A DNA stretch of 64,000 bases from Acidimicrobiaceae bacterium (GCA_003132205.1 PKWY01000045.1:36823-100822), one strand, 5' to 3'. Counted from the stretch's first letter, positions 35,374 to 45,075 are shown. Notes: generated by a model not told the origin, from the letters alone. A program made the numbers and translations.

Positions 35374-35685
35374 ATGACAACCTCCCAAGGCCCAGCAAGC
35401 CTCAACAATCATCACCGTGACACGCTTTTGAAGATCTTCCAGCACCCGACGAGCCACAACATTGAATGGCGCAACGTTGTCTCGCTTCTTGAAGTCGCCG
35501 GCACCGTCGAAGAGGGCCGTGAAGGCAAGTTTCGAGTTCAACTCGGAAGCGAAATCGAGTTCTTCGATCGTCCGAAGCACAAGGACATCGACACCCAGCA
35601 AGTCGTCGACCTCCGACGAATGTTGCTCGGGGCCGGCTACGGCCCGATTGTCGAGGAGCTCGAGGCCAAGGGCACCGAGGATTAG
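35374..35685 (+). CDS. Conserved hypothetical protein, 103 residues
   Basis: A small soluble protein with the run LKIFQHPTSHNIEWRNVVSL, then EGKFRVQLGSEIEFFDRPKH and DIDTQQVVDLRRML. The SHNIEWRNVVSLLE and RPKHKDID pattern is one I recognise from many actinobacteria without a function; it is vaguely like HicA-type RNA-binding folds, but this is not established. ATG 35374 follows AAAGGGG; an ATG at 35350 would add eight residues. No antitoxin-like partner is next to it. Bases 35686-35901 after it show only one short open frame ending in LVVSTPLTA, too short to call. Confidence 0.75.
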   Translation: MTTSQGPASLNNHHRDTLLKIFQHPTSHNIEWRNVVSLLEVAGTVEEGREGKFRVQLGSEIEFFDRPKHKDIDTQQVVDLRRMLLGAGYGPIVEELEAKGTED

Positions 35686-35901
35686 TCCCAGAACCACCCG
35701 CTGACCCCTTGGGTCCCGTGGTGCCGGCGTTGCCTTCAGAGTCCCCGTTCACGAATGTGCGGTAGCGCAACCTCACGATTGATGACCGTGCGGGGATCGG
35801 GGTGGTGCTGCCCGAAAAGAAATTGGGATTGGGGAGTGGGTTTGAAGCAGCCGACCTCGTAGTATCCACTCCATTGACCGCGTGAGCCGAAGGGTGGGGA
35901 A

Positions 35902-36555
35902 GTGACCGAAAAGCCGCAGAGGATTAGTTACTTTCCGCTCTCCGAGATGGACGACCAGATGTTGGCGGTCATGAATCGATGCGCCTCGGAAGGAACGCCA
36001 CGACCCGAGAGTTCCGCCGTGCGGGCTCACTCCAAGGCGGCATTCTGGGCGTTTGATGACGCGTGGGAGAAGCTTTTCCGCAACGGCGAGGTGGATCACT
36101 CGATCAAGGAACTCTGCCGGGTCTACGTGTCGCGTTCGGTGAAGTGCGAATACTGCGGCAACCAACGAAGCGAGGCGGCGCACGAAGCCGGTCTCTCGGA
36201 GGGGAAGCTCGACGAACTCATCAACTTTGAATCCTCGGATTCGTATTCCGACCGCGAGAAGGCGGCTCTTTCTTACGCCGAGGCCATCACGTGGCGGATC
36301 GATCCCGACGACCGGTTCTGGGATCGCCTGCATTCGCGCTTCAACGAAGAGGAATTGGTCGAGCTGGCGTGCTTCATTGCGTTGACCATGGGCCAGCAAA
36401 GTTGGATCCGGATGCTCAACATCGATCACCATCAGGTGATGGCGGGTGGCGCGGCCTCGCTCGCTCCAGGCTTCGAAAGTGAAGAGGCTCTCGCTCAATC
36501 CAAGCGAAGCCCCGGGTACTGGGCGTCAACGACGCCCCCGCCGACCAACCGCTAG
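35902..36555 (+). CDS. Carboxymuconolactone decarboxylase/AhpD-like protein
   Basis: A 217-residue all-helical protein of the AhpD superfamily. The redox motif is Cys82-Glu-Tyr-Cys85 in VKCEYCGNQRSEAA. The usual His three or four residues after the second Cys is not present (GNQR follows), as in a subset of peroxidase-like family members. FIALTMGQQSWIRML near the C-terminus is the usual last conserved helix. It probably acts as a thiol peroxidase or an uncharacterised decarboxylase-like protein. The GTG start is supported by upstream GGGTGGGGAA. Confidence 0.82.
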   Translation: MTEKPQRISYFPLSEMDDQMLAVMNRCASEGTPRPESSAVRAHSKAAFWAFDDAWEKLFRNGEVDHSIKELCRVYVSRSVKCEYCGNQRSEAAHEAGLSEGKLDELINFESSDSYSDREKAALSYAEAITWRIDPDDRFWDRLHSRFNEEELVELACFIALTMGQQSWIRMLNIDHHQVMAGGAASLAPGFESEEALAQSKRSPGYWASTTPPPTNR

Positions 36556-36592
36556 CGAATCCACGGTTCACCGATCCGGGCGAAGCCTCAGA

Positions 36593-37627
36593 TCACCAAC
36601 GCTGGCGAGCTTCTTCAGCGAAACCCTGAAGACCACTGAACTCGAGCGCCAAGCCTTCGTCGGAAACGAGATGGCCGGCCCACGTGCCAAAGACCTGATG
36701 GGTTTCGCTGCCGAGTTCGGTGCTCACGTCCATCCTGGAGTGCTTGTCGAACCGCGGTGTCAGGGTCGCATCGAGTTGGCCGTTCGGGTCGGTTACGCGC
36801 CAAGGCCCCATCGGGCTCTCCCAGTCGTAGTTCCAGTCGAGTTCCGACCCCAACTTGCTGAGCCGGCCGTCGACGATCAGACCGTTCTCCGTGAAGCCCG
36901 TTCCTTCGGTCCACTTCGCGCCTATCTGCAGTCCAATCACGTGCCCGTCGCAGCGCCCTGCTCCTCCACCCCAGTTCCAATTGATTTGAGCGGGCCATCT
37001 TCCTCGGCCAACGTCCAGCACTCCCCATGATTCACTGGCGCCAGGTCCGCCAATATGCCAGCGCCGATCACCAACGATCAACTCTCCGGCTGCCGGGCGG
37101 GCCTGATGCTTGGACGTGAAATTGAAGAGCTCGTCGCTCCACGGGATGACCACGTTGAGAGACTCATAACGATCAGGCATCGCGACGACTACGTCGAGCC
37201 TTCCGGGGTTCCCGTCCAGCTCAACCCAACTGGCGAGCAGGTGGGTTCCTTCGACGCCGTCGCTTATGCGAAGGTTCAAGGAGTCGCGGTCGATCTCCAA
37301 GGGCGTGGTGCCCGGCTCTTCTGGAAGCGCTATCCCCTCACCAGCGCCCACGACAATCGACTGGCCTCCGGTCTCTGACGTCGCAAGGTCCGCCCAGTAG
37401 ACGTCGGCGAGGCCTAGATGGTCGACGTCGGCGTAGGTCGTGGACACGATGAGATCCCCAGCCAGGATCGCCCAATAGTCCCACCGCTTGTTGAAGCCGA
37501 AGCGGCCCTGCAGGTTCGCTCGATGAAGGGGTCGACGCGACCAACCGCGCGCGGCGGGATTGAGAAGAAGACCGTCCGGGCTGCAGAGGTCAACAGGTTC
37601 GGTCAGTTCGCGTTCGTGCGTCGTCAT
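36593..37627 (-). CDS. DUF2804 family protein
   Basis: A 344-residue protein rich in beta strands and Trp. Features are an N-terminal LCSPDGLLLNPAARGWSRRP, then RANLQGRFGFNKRWDYWAIL, the middle block WNWGGGAGRCDGHVIGLQIG and GLIVDGRLSKLGSELDWNYD. These follow the DUF2804 pattern, whose lipocalin-like fold resembles that of carotenoid 1,2-hydratase/AttH relatives. No catalytic residues can be assigned. It is divergent from nothing nearby and has a free-standing promoter region. Confidence 0.8.
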   Translation of the reverse strand: MTTHERELTEPVDLCSPDGLLLNPAARGWSRRPLHRANLQGRFGFNKRWDYWAILAGDLIVSTTYADVDHLGLADVYWADLATSETGGQSIVVGAGEGIALPEEPGTTPLEIDRDSLNLRISDGVEGTHLLASWVELDGNPGRLDVVVAMPDRYESLNVVIPWSDELFNFTSKHQARPAAGELIVGDRRWHIGGPGASESWGVLDVGRGRWPAQINWNWGGGAGRCDGHVIGLQIGAKWTEGTGFTENGLIVDGRLSKLGSELDWNYDWESPMGPWRVTDPNGQLDATLTPRFDKHSRMDVSTELGSETHQVFGTWAGHLVSDEGLALEFSGLQGFAEEARQRW

Positions 37628-37876
37628 TTGTTCTTTCTACCCCAAACTCAGAAGTTCCAGCATTTGAGTTCACGTGGGAGGCAATTCGACGGCGGTTCCT
37701 GCAAGGTTGTTAGGTTCGCCTGCGACCATGCGGGTCTCGCCGCCGCAAGTTCATCTCTGGATCGCGCCCCTTGCTTTCGCAACGGGGCTCATGAAGCATG
37801 GGTCGATGAAGATTCCATCACGCATCAGAGATTCTCGCGACGGCCCGGCGGATGCGATGCCTGGGTGAAAGTCTCG

Positions 37877-38767
37877 CTATCGAAGGTCCGCGTGGCTGGG
37901 CGAGCAGTTCTTGCTTACGTTGTCGTCCGTACAGGTCTCGCAGAGCAGGATGAGCTTGCGGCACGCGAGGTTTGCGCAGTTGTAGAACTTGCTGGTCGGT
38001 TCCCCGCATCTTTCGCACACGCCGATCACCTTGGCCTCGTCGCTGAACTCGTGATTCATGCGGGAGTCGAAGATGTAGAGCGATCCTTCCCACAGGCCCT
38101 TGTCGCCGAAGGCCTCTCCGTAGCGGACGATGCCACCTTCGATCTGGTAGACCTCGTTGAAGCCTCGATTCTTCATCACCGACGACAGCACCTCGCACCG
38201 GATCCCGCCCGTGCAGTACGTGACGATTGGCTTGTCCTTCAAGTGGTCGTACTTGCCGCTCTCCAGCTCATGCACGAAGTCCTTCGTCGTCGTCACGTCG
38301 GGAACGACGGCGTTCTTGAACTTCCCGATCTTCGCCTCGAAGGCGTTGCGGCCATCGAAGAACACGACCTCGTCGCCGCGCTCTTCGACTAACTGGTTCA
38401 CTTCCTCGGGCCTCAAGTGCACGCCGCCCCCGACCACCCCATGCTGGTCGACAACGAGCTCTCCTGGCGCGCCGAACGACACCACTTCGTCGCGAACGCG
38501 AACCCTCAGCCGCGGGAAGTCATCGCCTGTTCCCTCGGACCATTTGAAGTCGATGTGCTTGAAACCTGGATACTGCTTCGTCTGCTTCACGTACTTCTTG
38601 AGAGCCGACATGTCGCCGCCGAGGGTGCCGTTGATCCCTTGGGTGGAGATGAGGATGCGGCCCTTCAGGCCGAGGCTCTCGCACAGGGTCCGCTGCCATA
38701 GATGCACGGCCTCGGGATCTGAGAGCGGCGTGAACCCGTAGTACAGGATGACCTTTTGGAGTTCCAC
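37877..38767 (-). CDS. trhO: tRNA uridine 5-oxyacetic acid hydroxylase TrhO (rhodanese-related)
   Basis: A 296-residue TrhO/YceA-family protein, which hydroxylates wobble uridine-34 in tRNA. The N-terminal ferredoxin-like domain ends near 100. The rhodanese domain (~115-235) carries the catalytic Cys185 in YCTGGIRCE, with [11 protein letters not shown] following. The C-terminal Cys cluster ([27 protein letters not shown]) looks like a zinc-binding module. Length and layout match the family. Bases 37628-37876 downstream hold nothing I can identify. Confidence 0.92.
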   Translation of the reverse strand: MELQKVILYYGFTPLSDPEAVHLWQRTLCESLGLKGRILISTQGINGTLGGDMSALKKYVKQTKQYPGFKHIDFKWSEGTGDDFPRLRVRVRDEVVSFGAPGELVVDQHGVVGGGVHLRPEEVNQLVEERGDEVVFFDGRNAFEAKIGKFKNAVVPDVTTTKDFVHELESGKYDHLKDKPIVTYCTGGIRCEVLSSVMKNRGFNEVYQIEGGIVRYGEAFGDKGLWEGSLYIFDSRMNHEFSDEAKVIGVCERCGEPTSKFYNCANLACRKLILLCETCTDDNVSKNCSPSHADLR

Positions 38768-38874
38768 ATCGCCATTTTATCGGCTCGAAAGTTGGCTCCC
38801 AGAAGACGAACCTTCAACTGCACGGCCCTCACGCACGGCCAGCCGGGCGAACGAACTCATCTATCCTCTCCTCC

Positions 38875-39261
38875 ATGAGACTTGAGCTGGTAACGATTGT
38901 CGTGCGCGACTACGACGTGGCCATTGACTTCTTCGTCGAAGCCCTGGGCTTGGAACTTGTCGAGGACTCTCCTTCCCTCGCCGGCAGCGGGCAAGCGAAG
39001 CGTTGGGTCGTCGTGCGGCCTCCGAAGGCCGTGACTGGGATTCTCCTGGCCCGTGCCGACGGCGAGGAACAAGACGCGAGGGTGGGCGATCAAACGGGCG
39101 ATCGCGTCGGATTCTTTCTGAGGGTCGATGATTTCGATCAGACTTATGCGCGACTGGAATCGGCGGGAATTGAGTTCCTCACGGCGCCTCGCGAGGAGCC
39201 GTACGGGAAGGTCGTCGTCTTTCGCGACATCTTCGGCAACCGGTGGGATCTGCTCGGCTAG
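38875..39261 (+). CDS. VOC-family (glyoxalase-like) protein
   Basis: A 128-residue vicinal-oxygen-chelate protein: LVTIVVRDYDVAIDFFVEAL opens the first unit, and VGFFLRVDDFDQTYARLESAG and VFRDIFGNRWDLLG form the second. It is close to the PhnB/YaeR-like single-domain group. The usual first-strand His is absent, so the metal site, if any, is non-standard. Function unknown. It is followed within 70 bases by a secreted esterase gene on the same strand. Confidence 0.85.
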   Translation: MRLELVTIVVRDYDVAIDFFVEALGLELVEDSPSLAGSGQAKRWVVVRPPKAVTGILLARADGEEQDARVGDQTGDRVGFFLRVDDFDQTYARLESAGIEFLTAPREEPYGKVVVFRDIFGNRWDLLG

Positions 39262-39330
39262 TTGCGTCACCGTCGGCTACACGAACGTTCTGGCCCGTCG
39301 CGAAATCGCGGACTCTGTACGTTGGTGGTA

Positions 39331-40437
39331 ATGAAAAGCACAACTTCCCTTCGCAGGCCCCTCGCCGTGGCCGTGTCGACGATGCTTTCGGGCGTTCTCG
39401 CTGCGGGCATCGTCGCCGGTACGGCCGTCGACGGCGCGTCGGCGGCGAGCAAGAGCCCAGCCGTCACCTGGGTTGATGAGCCGGTTTCGTTCACCGCGGG
39501 CGGCTTGAAGATCTACGCGACGTACCGCCACCCCGTAGGTAAGGCCTCGTTGGTTCCTGCGGTCCTGCTCATCGGCGGAAGCGGGCCCACCGATCGAGAC
39601 GGCAACAGCCCCCTGGAGAATGGTTTGGTCAACACGCTCAAGACCCTCGCGCACTGGCTGAGCGACGACGGAGTGGCGAGTCTGCGCTACGACAAGCTTG
39701 GGAGTGGACAGACCAGGCTCGGCGCCTTCGCCAGCAACGTCGGCTCGATCGGAATTCTCCCCTACGAACAAGAGTCGGTCGCGGCGTTGAGATTTCTCGC
39801 CGCGCAAAAGGGGATTGATGACCAGCGACTCGGGGTCTTTGGTCACAGCGAAGGCGCCCTCTACGCGTTACTGATGGCGACGGGGCACGAAGGCGCGGTC
39901 CCGCGAATACACGCACTCGGGCTCTTCGAGCCGCTGAGCATCCGCTATCTGGACCTGATCTCCGTGCAGGTCGACGCCCAGGTGGCCGTCGAGGCGAAGG
40001 CCGGCCAAGTCACAAAGAAGCTCGAATCGACCATCAAGTCCACCCTGACGAAAGCCATCGCCCGCCTTCGCTCCACCGGAGCAGTCGCCCAGAACCTCCC
40101 CTACGGACTTGACAGCCTTCTGAACCCTTCGGACGCCAAGTACCTCTACGAGGCCGACAAGTTCGACCCGGCCACGCTGGCCGTCTCGCTCGCGGCCACT
40201 ACCCCGGTGATCGTCTCGTGCAGCACAGCCGATACGCAGGTGTCGTGCGCCCAGACCGATCTCATCGTCAAAGGACTCTCGAAAGCGGGGGCCACCACCG
40301 ACTACGTGCAACTGAAGGGCGTCGATCACGTTCTCAAGGTTGACGCATCGGGCTCGGCGAACAACTACACGAAGGCTCTCCCGTTCTCTCCCGTGCTCAA
40401 AAAGGCCATCGGGAAATTCGTGCGCCAGAGTCTTTGA
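39331..40437 (+). CDS. Secreted alpha/beta hydrolase
   Basis: A 368-residue serine hydrolase with a Sec signal peptide (basic KSTTSLRRP, hydrophobic VSTMLSGVLAAGIVAGTAV, then Ala-rich ASAAS cleavage region at ~39). The nucleophile elbow is GHSEG with Ser173, LLIGGSGPTDRDGN the oxyanion region, and GVDHVLK the likely catalytic His. It resembles the family of secreted acyl hydrolases/dienelactone-like esterases. It is probably exported and acts on esters outside the cell. Confidence 0.85.
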   Translation: MKSTTSLRRPLAVAVSTMLSGVLAAGIVAGTAVDGASAASKSPAVTWVDEPVSFTAGGLKIYATYRHPVGKASLVPAVLLIGGSGPTDRDGNSPLENGLVNTLKTLAHWLSDDGVASLRYDKLGSGQTRLGAFASNVGSIGILPYEQESVAALRFLAAQKGIDDQRLGVFGHSEGALYALLMATGHEGAVPRIHALGLFEPLSIRYLDLISVQVDAQVAVEAKAGQVTKKLESTIKSTLTKAIARLRSTGAVAQNLPYGLDSLLNPSDAKYLYEADKFDPATLAVSLAATTPVIVSCSTADTQVSCAQTDLIVKGLSKAGATTDYVQLKGVDHVLKVDASGSANNYTKALPFSPVLKKAIGKFVRQSL

Positions 40438-40470
40438 GCATCGTGGGACCTGCGTGGTGCAGCGCCCTTC

Positions 40471-40866
40471 TCACCGAGCCGCCCGACGCCAGACCAATCG
40501 CAGCGCGGTCCATGTCTCGTCGATGGCGCACACCTTGTTGTCGACCAAGCCGAGGGCGAGGGCGAGGTTGCGCGCGGCGTGATCAGTGAGATCGGTGGCG
40601 ACCCCTGACGACTTCTTGGGCCACGCGACCCAGAGGCCCCCGGCGGGGAAGATGAGCCTCTCGAGCGTCTCGATCTGGCGTTCGAGCTCCGAGGCCGTTG
40701 TCAAGAAGGCGACGACCACGTCGGAGGTGCCCCTCGCCTGGCGTCGAACCTTGACGCTCGCCGGCAGACTGAAAGCGAGGTGCCCGGGGGTGTGAAGCAT
40801 GGTCACCTTCGAGCCCTCGCGGATACCGAGCTTCGTCGCCAAGGGAGTGCTGGAGTCTTTGGCCAC
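40471..40866 (-). CDS. DUF3052 family protein
   Basis: A 131-residue soluble protein beginning VAKDSSTPLATKLGIREGSKV, followed by DVVVAFLTTASELERQIETL and LWVAWPKKSSGVATDLTDHAARNLAL. The AWPKK..SGV.TDLT signature identifies DUF3052, widespread in actinobacteria, with unknown function. GTG 40866 is chosen because family members start close to the STPLA.KLG segment; a GTG at 40908 is also in frame. It is divergent from a metallo-beta-lactamase gene. Confidence 0.85.
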   Translation of the reverse strand: MAKDSSTPLATKLGIREGSKVTMLHTPGHLAFSLPASVKVRRQARGTSDVVVAFLTTASELERQIETLERLIFPAGGLWVAWPKKSSGVATDLTDHAARNLALALGLVDNKVCAIDETWTALRLVWRRAAR

Positions 40867-40987
40867 GGTTCTCAATACCGCATAGGGCGAAGTGGACAAG
40901 TCGCACATCGTGGCGGTTCCGCTGAATGCGTGGAGAGCCCGCCGAGCACGTCGTAGGGTTGAATTCGCAACTCATTGAAAGGTCACT

Positions 40988-41824
40988 TTGAAGATCACCT
41001 TGCTCGGCACCGGCTCTCCGATTCCTCATCCAGATCGGGCAGGACCGGCGACGCTGGTGGCGACGAGGTCGGCCAACATCCTCTTCGATTGTGGCCGAGG
41101 AGTCGTTCTGCGTCTGGCCGGCGCGGGACTGCTCCCCATCATGGTGTCGGGCGTCGTCCTCACCCATCTGCACAGCGACCACGTGTGTGACCTCAATGAC
41201 TTGATCACGACTCACTGGGTCATGAGCACCACGCCGACAGCCCTCAGAATCGTCGGCCCGGTCGGAACGAAGGCGTTCGTGCAAGCCACCCTGGCGGCGA
41301 TGGCGACGGATATTGGCTACCGGATCGGCCATCACGATGACCTCCGCGAAGGGCCCCTGCTCGACGTCGTCGAAGTCCACCCGGGTGAGACGTTCGCGAT
41401 TGGAGTCCAGGAGATTCTCGCCGGGGCCACCGACCATCGGCCGGTCGAGCCGACGCTGGCGTACCGAGTGGGCGAGGACGAACAGAGTGTGGTCATCGCG
41501 GGGGACGGAGTGCCCTGCGCATCGCTCGATGAACTCGTGAGAGGAGCGAGCGCGTACGTCCAGACCGTCATACGCGAGGACCTCGTCAAACTCGTGCCCA
41601 GCGCCCGATTGCAGGACATCCTGGACTACCACTCGACGGTGGGTCAGGCGGCCGCGACGGCTCAGCGGGCTGGCGTGAAGGCGCTGGTTCTGACCCACTA
41701 CGTTCCGGCCCCGGTGCCCGGGAGCGAGCAGGAATGGCGGGACTTGGCGAGCGGATTCGACGGAATCGTGGTCGTGGGGAGCGACCTCACCTCGCTCGAC
41801 CTCGCCACCATGGCGGTGGGTTGA
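40988..41824 (+). CDS. Metallo-beta-lactamase-fold hydrolase (RNase Z-like)
   Basis: A 278-residue MBL-fold protein. The metal motif is His60-x-His62-x-Asp64-His65 in LTHLHSDHVCD, the N-terminus ITLLGTGSPIPHPDRAG is that of the RNase Z/ElaC-like group, and VVIAGDGVP and LVLTHYVPAP give later ligands. It lacks the flexible arm of true tRNase Z, so an arylsulfatase-, phosphodiesterase- or lactonase-like role is as likely. It starts with TTG, with GAAAGG close upstream. Confidence 0.85.
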   Translation: MKITLLGTGSPIPHPDRAGPATLVATRSANILFDCGRGVVLRLAGAGLLPIMVSGVVLTHLHSDHVCDLNDLITTHWVMSTTPTALRIVGPVGTKAFVQATLAAMATDIGYRIGHHDDLREGPLLDVVEVHPGETFAIGVQEILAGATDHRPVEPTLAYRVGEDEQSVVIAGDGVPCASLDELVRGASAYVQTVIREDLVKLVPSARLQDILDYHSTVGQAAATAQRAGVKALVLTHYVPAPVPGSEQEWRDLASGFDGIVVVGSDLTSLDLATMAVG

Positions 41825-41917
41825 GGACTGGTCGAAGGCGCACCGGTGTAAAGGAAGGACAGCGGCCAGCAGAGGGAATCGAACGAACGTTACGAAGACG
41901 TCGGGCGACTGGCAGCG

Positions 41918-43057
41918 CTAACTCTGACGCGCCGTCGCGACCAGGAGGCATCCTGGGTCGGCGGCCAACGGGTTCCCGGTGGCGGCGTACGCTCTCGCGC
42001 GCGAGCCGCCGCAGAGTTGGGCGTAGGGACATGAGCCGCACGGCTCCTCGAAGGTCGCGGCTCGGATGGCGCGAAGAACCGGGTTGTCGCGGTAAACGTC
42101 GACCAGGTGCTCGGTTCGCACGTTGCCGAGGCGATAGGGCATGAACCCGGACGGGTAGATGTCGCCGTTCGTCGCGACGAAGATGATCCCTTTGCCGTCA
42201 CGGGTTGCGGCGCTCGGGGCACGCACCGGAGCCGTCGGCGGCCCGAGCTTCTCGAACAGGCGGTCACGAAGTTCACGGTAGAGGGGACCCGGCACCGGCG
42301 CGTCAGCGGGCGGCGGCTCTTGCTTTCGCGTCGCCGCGACCCGGCGGAAGAAGGGAGCCTCGACAGTTCGAACGGTGAAGCCGTATCTCGAGGCGTCGAC
42401 AAGGAAGTTGCACACGTCCTCGTTCTCGAGCGCGCTCGATTCGAGGATCTCGGTGCCGCGGCCCATGGTGATGAGGAAGAAGACTTCCCACACGTCGACA
42501 CCCAAATCGTGCATGGTGACGGCGATGTCGGCCAGCTCGTGGAGGTTGCTCGACATGACCGTCGTGTTTATCTGGGTGGTGAATCCGTGATCCTTCAAGA
42601 GCCTGATTGCGACGAGCGTCTCCTCGTAGTGACCGCGAATGCCGCGCAGGGTGTCGTGAGTCGCGGCGTTCGATCCATCGAGGCTGAGCGAAGCGCTGCG
42701 CACGCCGCACTCTCCGAGCTCGTCAAGGATGGAGCCCGTGAGTTGGGGAGTGACCGAGGGGGAAATCGCGACGGGCACGCCTTGACGCTGTGCGTAGCGG
42801 GCGATCTCGACGACGTCACTGCGCTGCAGGCAGTCGCCCCCAGTCAGGATGAGGATGGGTCGTGGTCGGCCGATGGCGGCCAGCTCGTCAATGAGCGCGA
42901 ATCCCTCGCGCGTCGACAACTCGTCCGGGCCGGGCTCGTGCTGGGCGCACGCGCGACAGTGCGCGCAGGCGAGCGCGCAGGCCTTGGTCGTCTCCCAAAA
43001 GACGAGCAGCGGCCGAGTCTCGAACTGGCCCTTGGCAGGCGGTGCCGCAACCGTCAT
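41918..43057 (-). CDS. Radical SAM/SPASM protein (TIGR04053-like)
   Basis: A 379-residue radical SAM enzyme. The SAM-binding cluster motif is Cys27-x3-Cys31-x2-Cys34 in KACALACAHC, LTGGDCLQRSDVVE is the GGE-like loop, and SLSLDGSNAATHD follows. A SPASM-type C-terminus contains CGSCPYAQLCGGSRARAYA and a late Cys, for an auxiliary cluster. The opening RPLLVFWETTKACALAC matches the family I know as TIGR04053. Its substrate is unknown, and no short precursor-peptide gene is visible beside it. Confidence 0.87.
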   Translation of the reverse strand: MTVAAPPAKGQFETRPLLVFWETTKACALACAHCRACAQHEPGPDELSTREGFALIDELAAIGRPRPILILTGGDCLQRSDVVEIARYAQRQGVPVAISPSVTPQLTGSILDELGECGVRSASLSLDGSNAATHDTLRGIRGHYEETLVAIRLLKDHGFTTQINTTVMSSNLHELADIAVTMHDLGVDVWEVFFLITMGRGTEILESSALENEDVCNFLVDASRYGFTVRTVEAPFFRRVAATRKQEPPPADAPVPGPLYRELRDRLFEKLGPPTAPVRAPSAATRDGKGIIFVATNGDIYPSGFMPYRLGNVRTEHLVDVYRDNPVLRAIRAATFEEPCGSCPYAQLCGGSRARAYAATGNPLAADPGCLLVATARQS

Positions 43058-43379
43058 GACGTGGCGCGCCGTGAGACGGGCGTGAGCCGGCGCTCCTCAA
43101 GGGATGCTCTGGCACTGTCGATCATCGACGGGACGTGGCGGTGGGTCTTCTCGTCGCGATGATGCATTGAATCTGTCACGTTTCCTCGGTTCAATCATTC
43201 GCACGGAGACGGAGGAACTCCTCGAATCGCGTTTCATCAATGATTCTCCAATTCTGCGCGGGTCCGTTAGGGCACAAGGTCACTGGTCAACTTGGAAGCC
43301 ACGCAGGAACTTGTTCGGGAGCTCGTGGGCGGGCGCATCTCCGGGCCTGGGAGGCGAAGGCCTTTAGGATTACGGGTAG

Positions 43380-44099
43380 TTGCCTGGAGAAGCGGCGAGT
43401 GACGCCGGGGAGAGGGTTGTTATTCCAAGGAAACGGACACTGGGCTTCGCATTCGTGGTGGTGATCGGGCTCGTTGTGTTTGGCGGCGCTCGTCAGTCTT
43501 TTGGCGCTTCGATGCCCGGTCAGGTCATCACCGTGCAGGCGACGTCGCCCCATTCGGTGGTCGCGGTCGTGAGGACGTGGGTACTCGAGAGCGATGGCAA
43601 GTACCGCCAGATGAACGGACCCTTCGTCGCCGACGTTGGCGTGCACGGGGTTGGTCATACGAAGGAGGGGCTCGGCCGGACGCCAATTGGCGTGTTCGCC
43701 CTGACCCAGGCTTTCGGCAACCAGGCGAACAACGGAACGAGGCTGCCCTACCTTCGCGCGGGCCTTGACGACTGGTGGGACGAGAATCCGACCTCTGGTC
43801 AGTACAACGAGCACGTGAGGAGTCGATTCTCACCGGGAGCGCCTTCGGAGAACCTCTACGAGGCCGGCGCAGCGTACGCGCACGCCGTGGTGATCAACTA
43901 CAACACCGACCCGGTGGTGAAGGGCGCTGGTTCCGGCTTCTTCCTCCACGTTGCCATGGGCGCACCGACGGAGGGGTGCGTGGCGATACCCGCGGCAGAT
44001 TTGAACTGGGTCATGCGGTGGCTCGATCCGGCCCTCGATCCGATCATCTCCATCGGGGTGGGTCGCGCCGCGCGTGCAGTTGTGACCACGTCGCAGTAA
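43380..44099 (+). CDS. L,D-transpeptidase (YkuD) family protein, secreted
   Basis: About 239 residues. A hydrophobic N-terminal segment (LGFAFVVVIGLVVFGGARQSFG) acts as signal or anchor, followed by a YkuD-like domain. Its catalytic block is FFLHVAMGAPTEGCVAIP, containing the Hx(n)-S/T-x-GCV pattern with the nucleophile Cys. GVGHTKEGLGRTPIGVFALTQAF is the first conserved strand. Such enzymes crosslink or modify peptidoglycan. The start is doubtful: TTG 43380 is the only standard start, yet a strong GGGGAGAGGG is placed for an ATT at 43420. Confidence 0.8.
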   Translation: MPGEAASDAGERVVIPRKRTLGFAFVVVIGLVVFGGARQSFGASMPGQVITVQATSPHSVVAVVRTWVLESDGKYRQMNGPFVADVGVHGVGHTKEGLGRTPIGVFALTQAFGNQANNGTRLPYLRAGLDDWWDENPTSGQYNEHVRSRFSPGAPSENLYEAGAAYAHAVVINYNTDPVVKGAGSGFFLHVAMGAPTEGCVAIPAADLNWVMRWLDPALDPIISIGVGRAARAVVTTSQ

Positions 44100-44182
44100 C
44101 GAAGCGGCCCGGCGAGACGGGCTGACGGTCGCCCGGGCGCCTCAAATGGACTGGGGCCGACGAAGGCTGCAAGGATGGAACC

Positions 44183-45061
44183 GTGCGTCTTCGCGATTGG
44201 CTTTCGGGACTGGCCGCCACACTCTTGCTGGTCGGCCCGATGATTCCGGCAACGGCTGGTGGAGCTTCCAATCCGATCGCGGCGGCGTCGCCCTGCGGCG
44301 TGGGAGGTGCCGTCCACTACGACCACGTGGTCTGGATCGTGCTCGAGAACCAGGGTTATTCAGTGATCGGCTCGCCGAGCGCCCCTTATCTGAACTCACT
44401 GGCCTCGCGTTGCGGCCTCGCCACGAATTACTTCGCGGTCGCGCACCCGAGCCTGCCCAACTACATCGCGCTTACGTCGGGTTCGACACGGGGGATCACC
44501 GATGACGGCGAGCCGTCCGTGCACCCTCTCACGTCCGCAAGCATCTTTTCGCAACTGGGAACGAACTGGCGAGCGCTCGTCGAGTCGATGCCGTCGCGAT
44601 GTGACCTGGTCACGAGCGGTACCTACGCCGCCCGGCACAATCCGGCCGTGTACTACCGCTCGATCAGCGCCACGTGCCAGCGCAACGATGTTCCCTTCGC
44701 CCTTCCGCTATCGCTCGGGGCACGGTTCACTTTCATCGTCCCCAATATCTGCGATGACATGCACAGTTGTCCTGTCGCCACGGGCGACGCGTGGCTCCGC
44801 CGGGTGGTCCCCTTGATCCTTGCGAGTTCGCAGTACCAGTCGCGATCGCTGGCCCTGTTCATCACCTTTGACGAGAACGACGTTCAGTCCTCGAATCACG
44901 TGCCGACGCTGGTGATCGCGCCCTCGGTGCCGCGCGGAGACCGGGTGGGCGCCAGCTTCAACCACTACTCGCTGCTTCGAACGACCGAGTCGTTGCTGCA
45001 CGTCGCGCCGCTCGGGAACTCGCGGACCGCGCGCTCATTGGTCGGCCCGTTCCATCTGTAA
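44183..45061 (+). CDS. Secreted phosphoesterase (acid phosphatase/phospholipase C family)
   Basis: A 292-residue protein with a signal peptide (RLRDWLSGLAATLLLVGPMI, then PATAGGASN). DHVVWIVLENQGYSVIG supplies the Glu-Asn metal ligands of PF04185 phosphoesterases, and AVAHPSLPNYIALTSGST holds the catalytic Thr/Ser region. LFITFDENDV and ASFNHYSLLRTTESLLHV give later ligands. It probably releases phosphate from extracellular esters. GTG 44183 has AAGGA upstream. Confidence 0.87.
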   Translation: MRLRDWLSGLAATLLLVGPMIPATAGGASNPIAAASPCGVGGAVHYDHVVWIVLENQGYSVIGSPSAPYLNSLASRCGLATNYFAVAHPSLPNYIALTSGSTRGITDDGEPSVHPLTSASIFSQLGTNWRALVESMPSRCDLVTSGTYAARHNPAVYYRSISATCQRNDVPFALPLSLGARFTFIVPNICDDMHSCPVATGDAWLRRVVPLILASSQYQSRSLALFITFDENDVQSSNHVPTLVIAPSVPRGDRVGASFNHYSLLRTTESLLHVAPLGNSRTARSLVGPFHL

Positions 45062-45075
45062 GGGGATTGGCGTCT

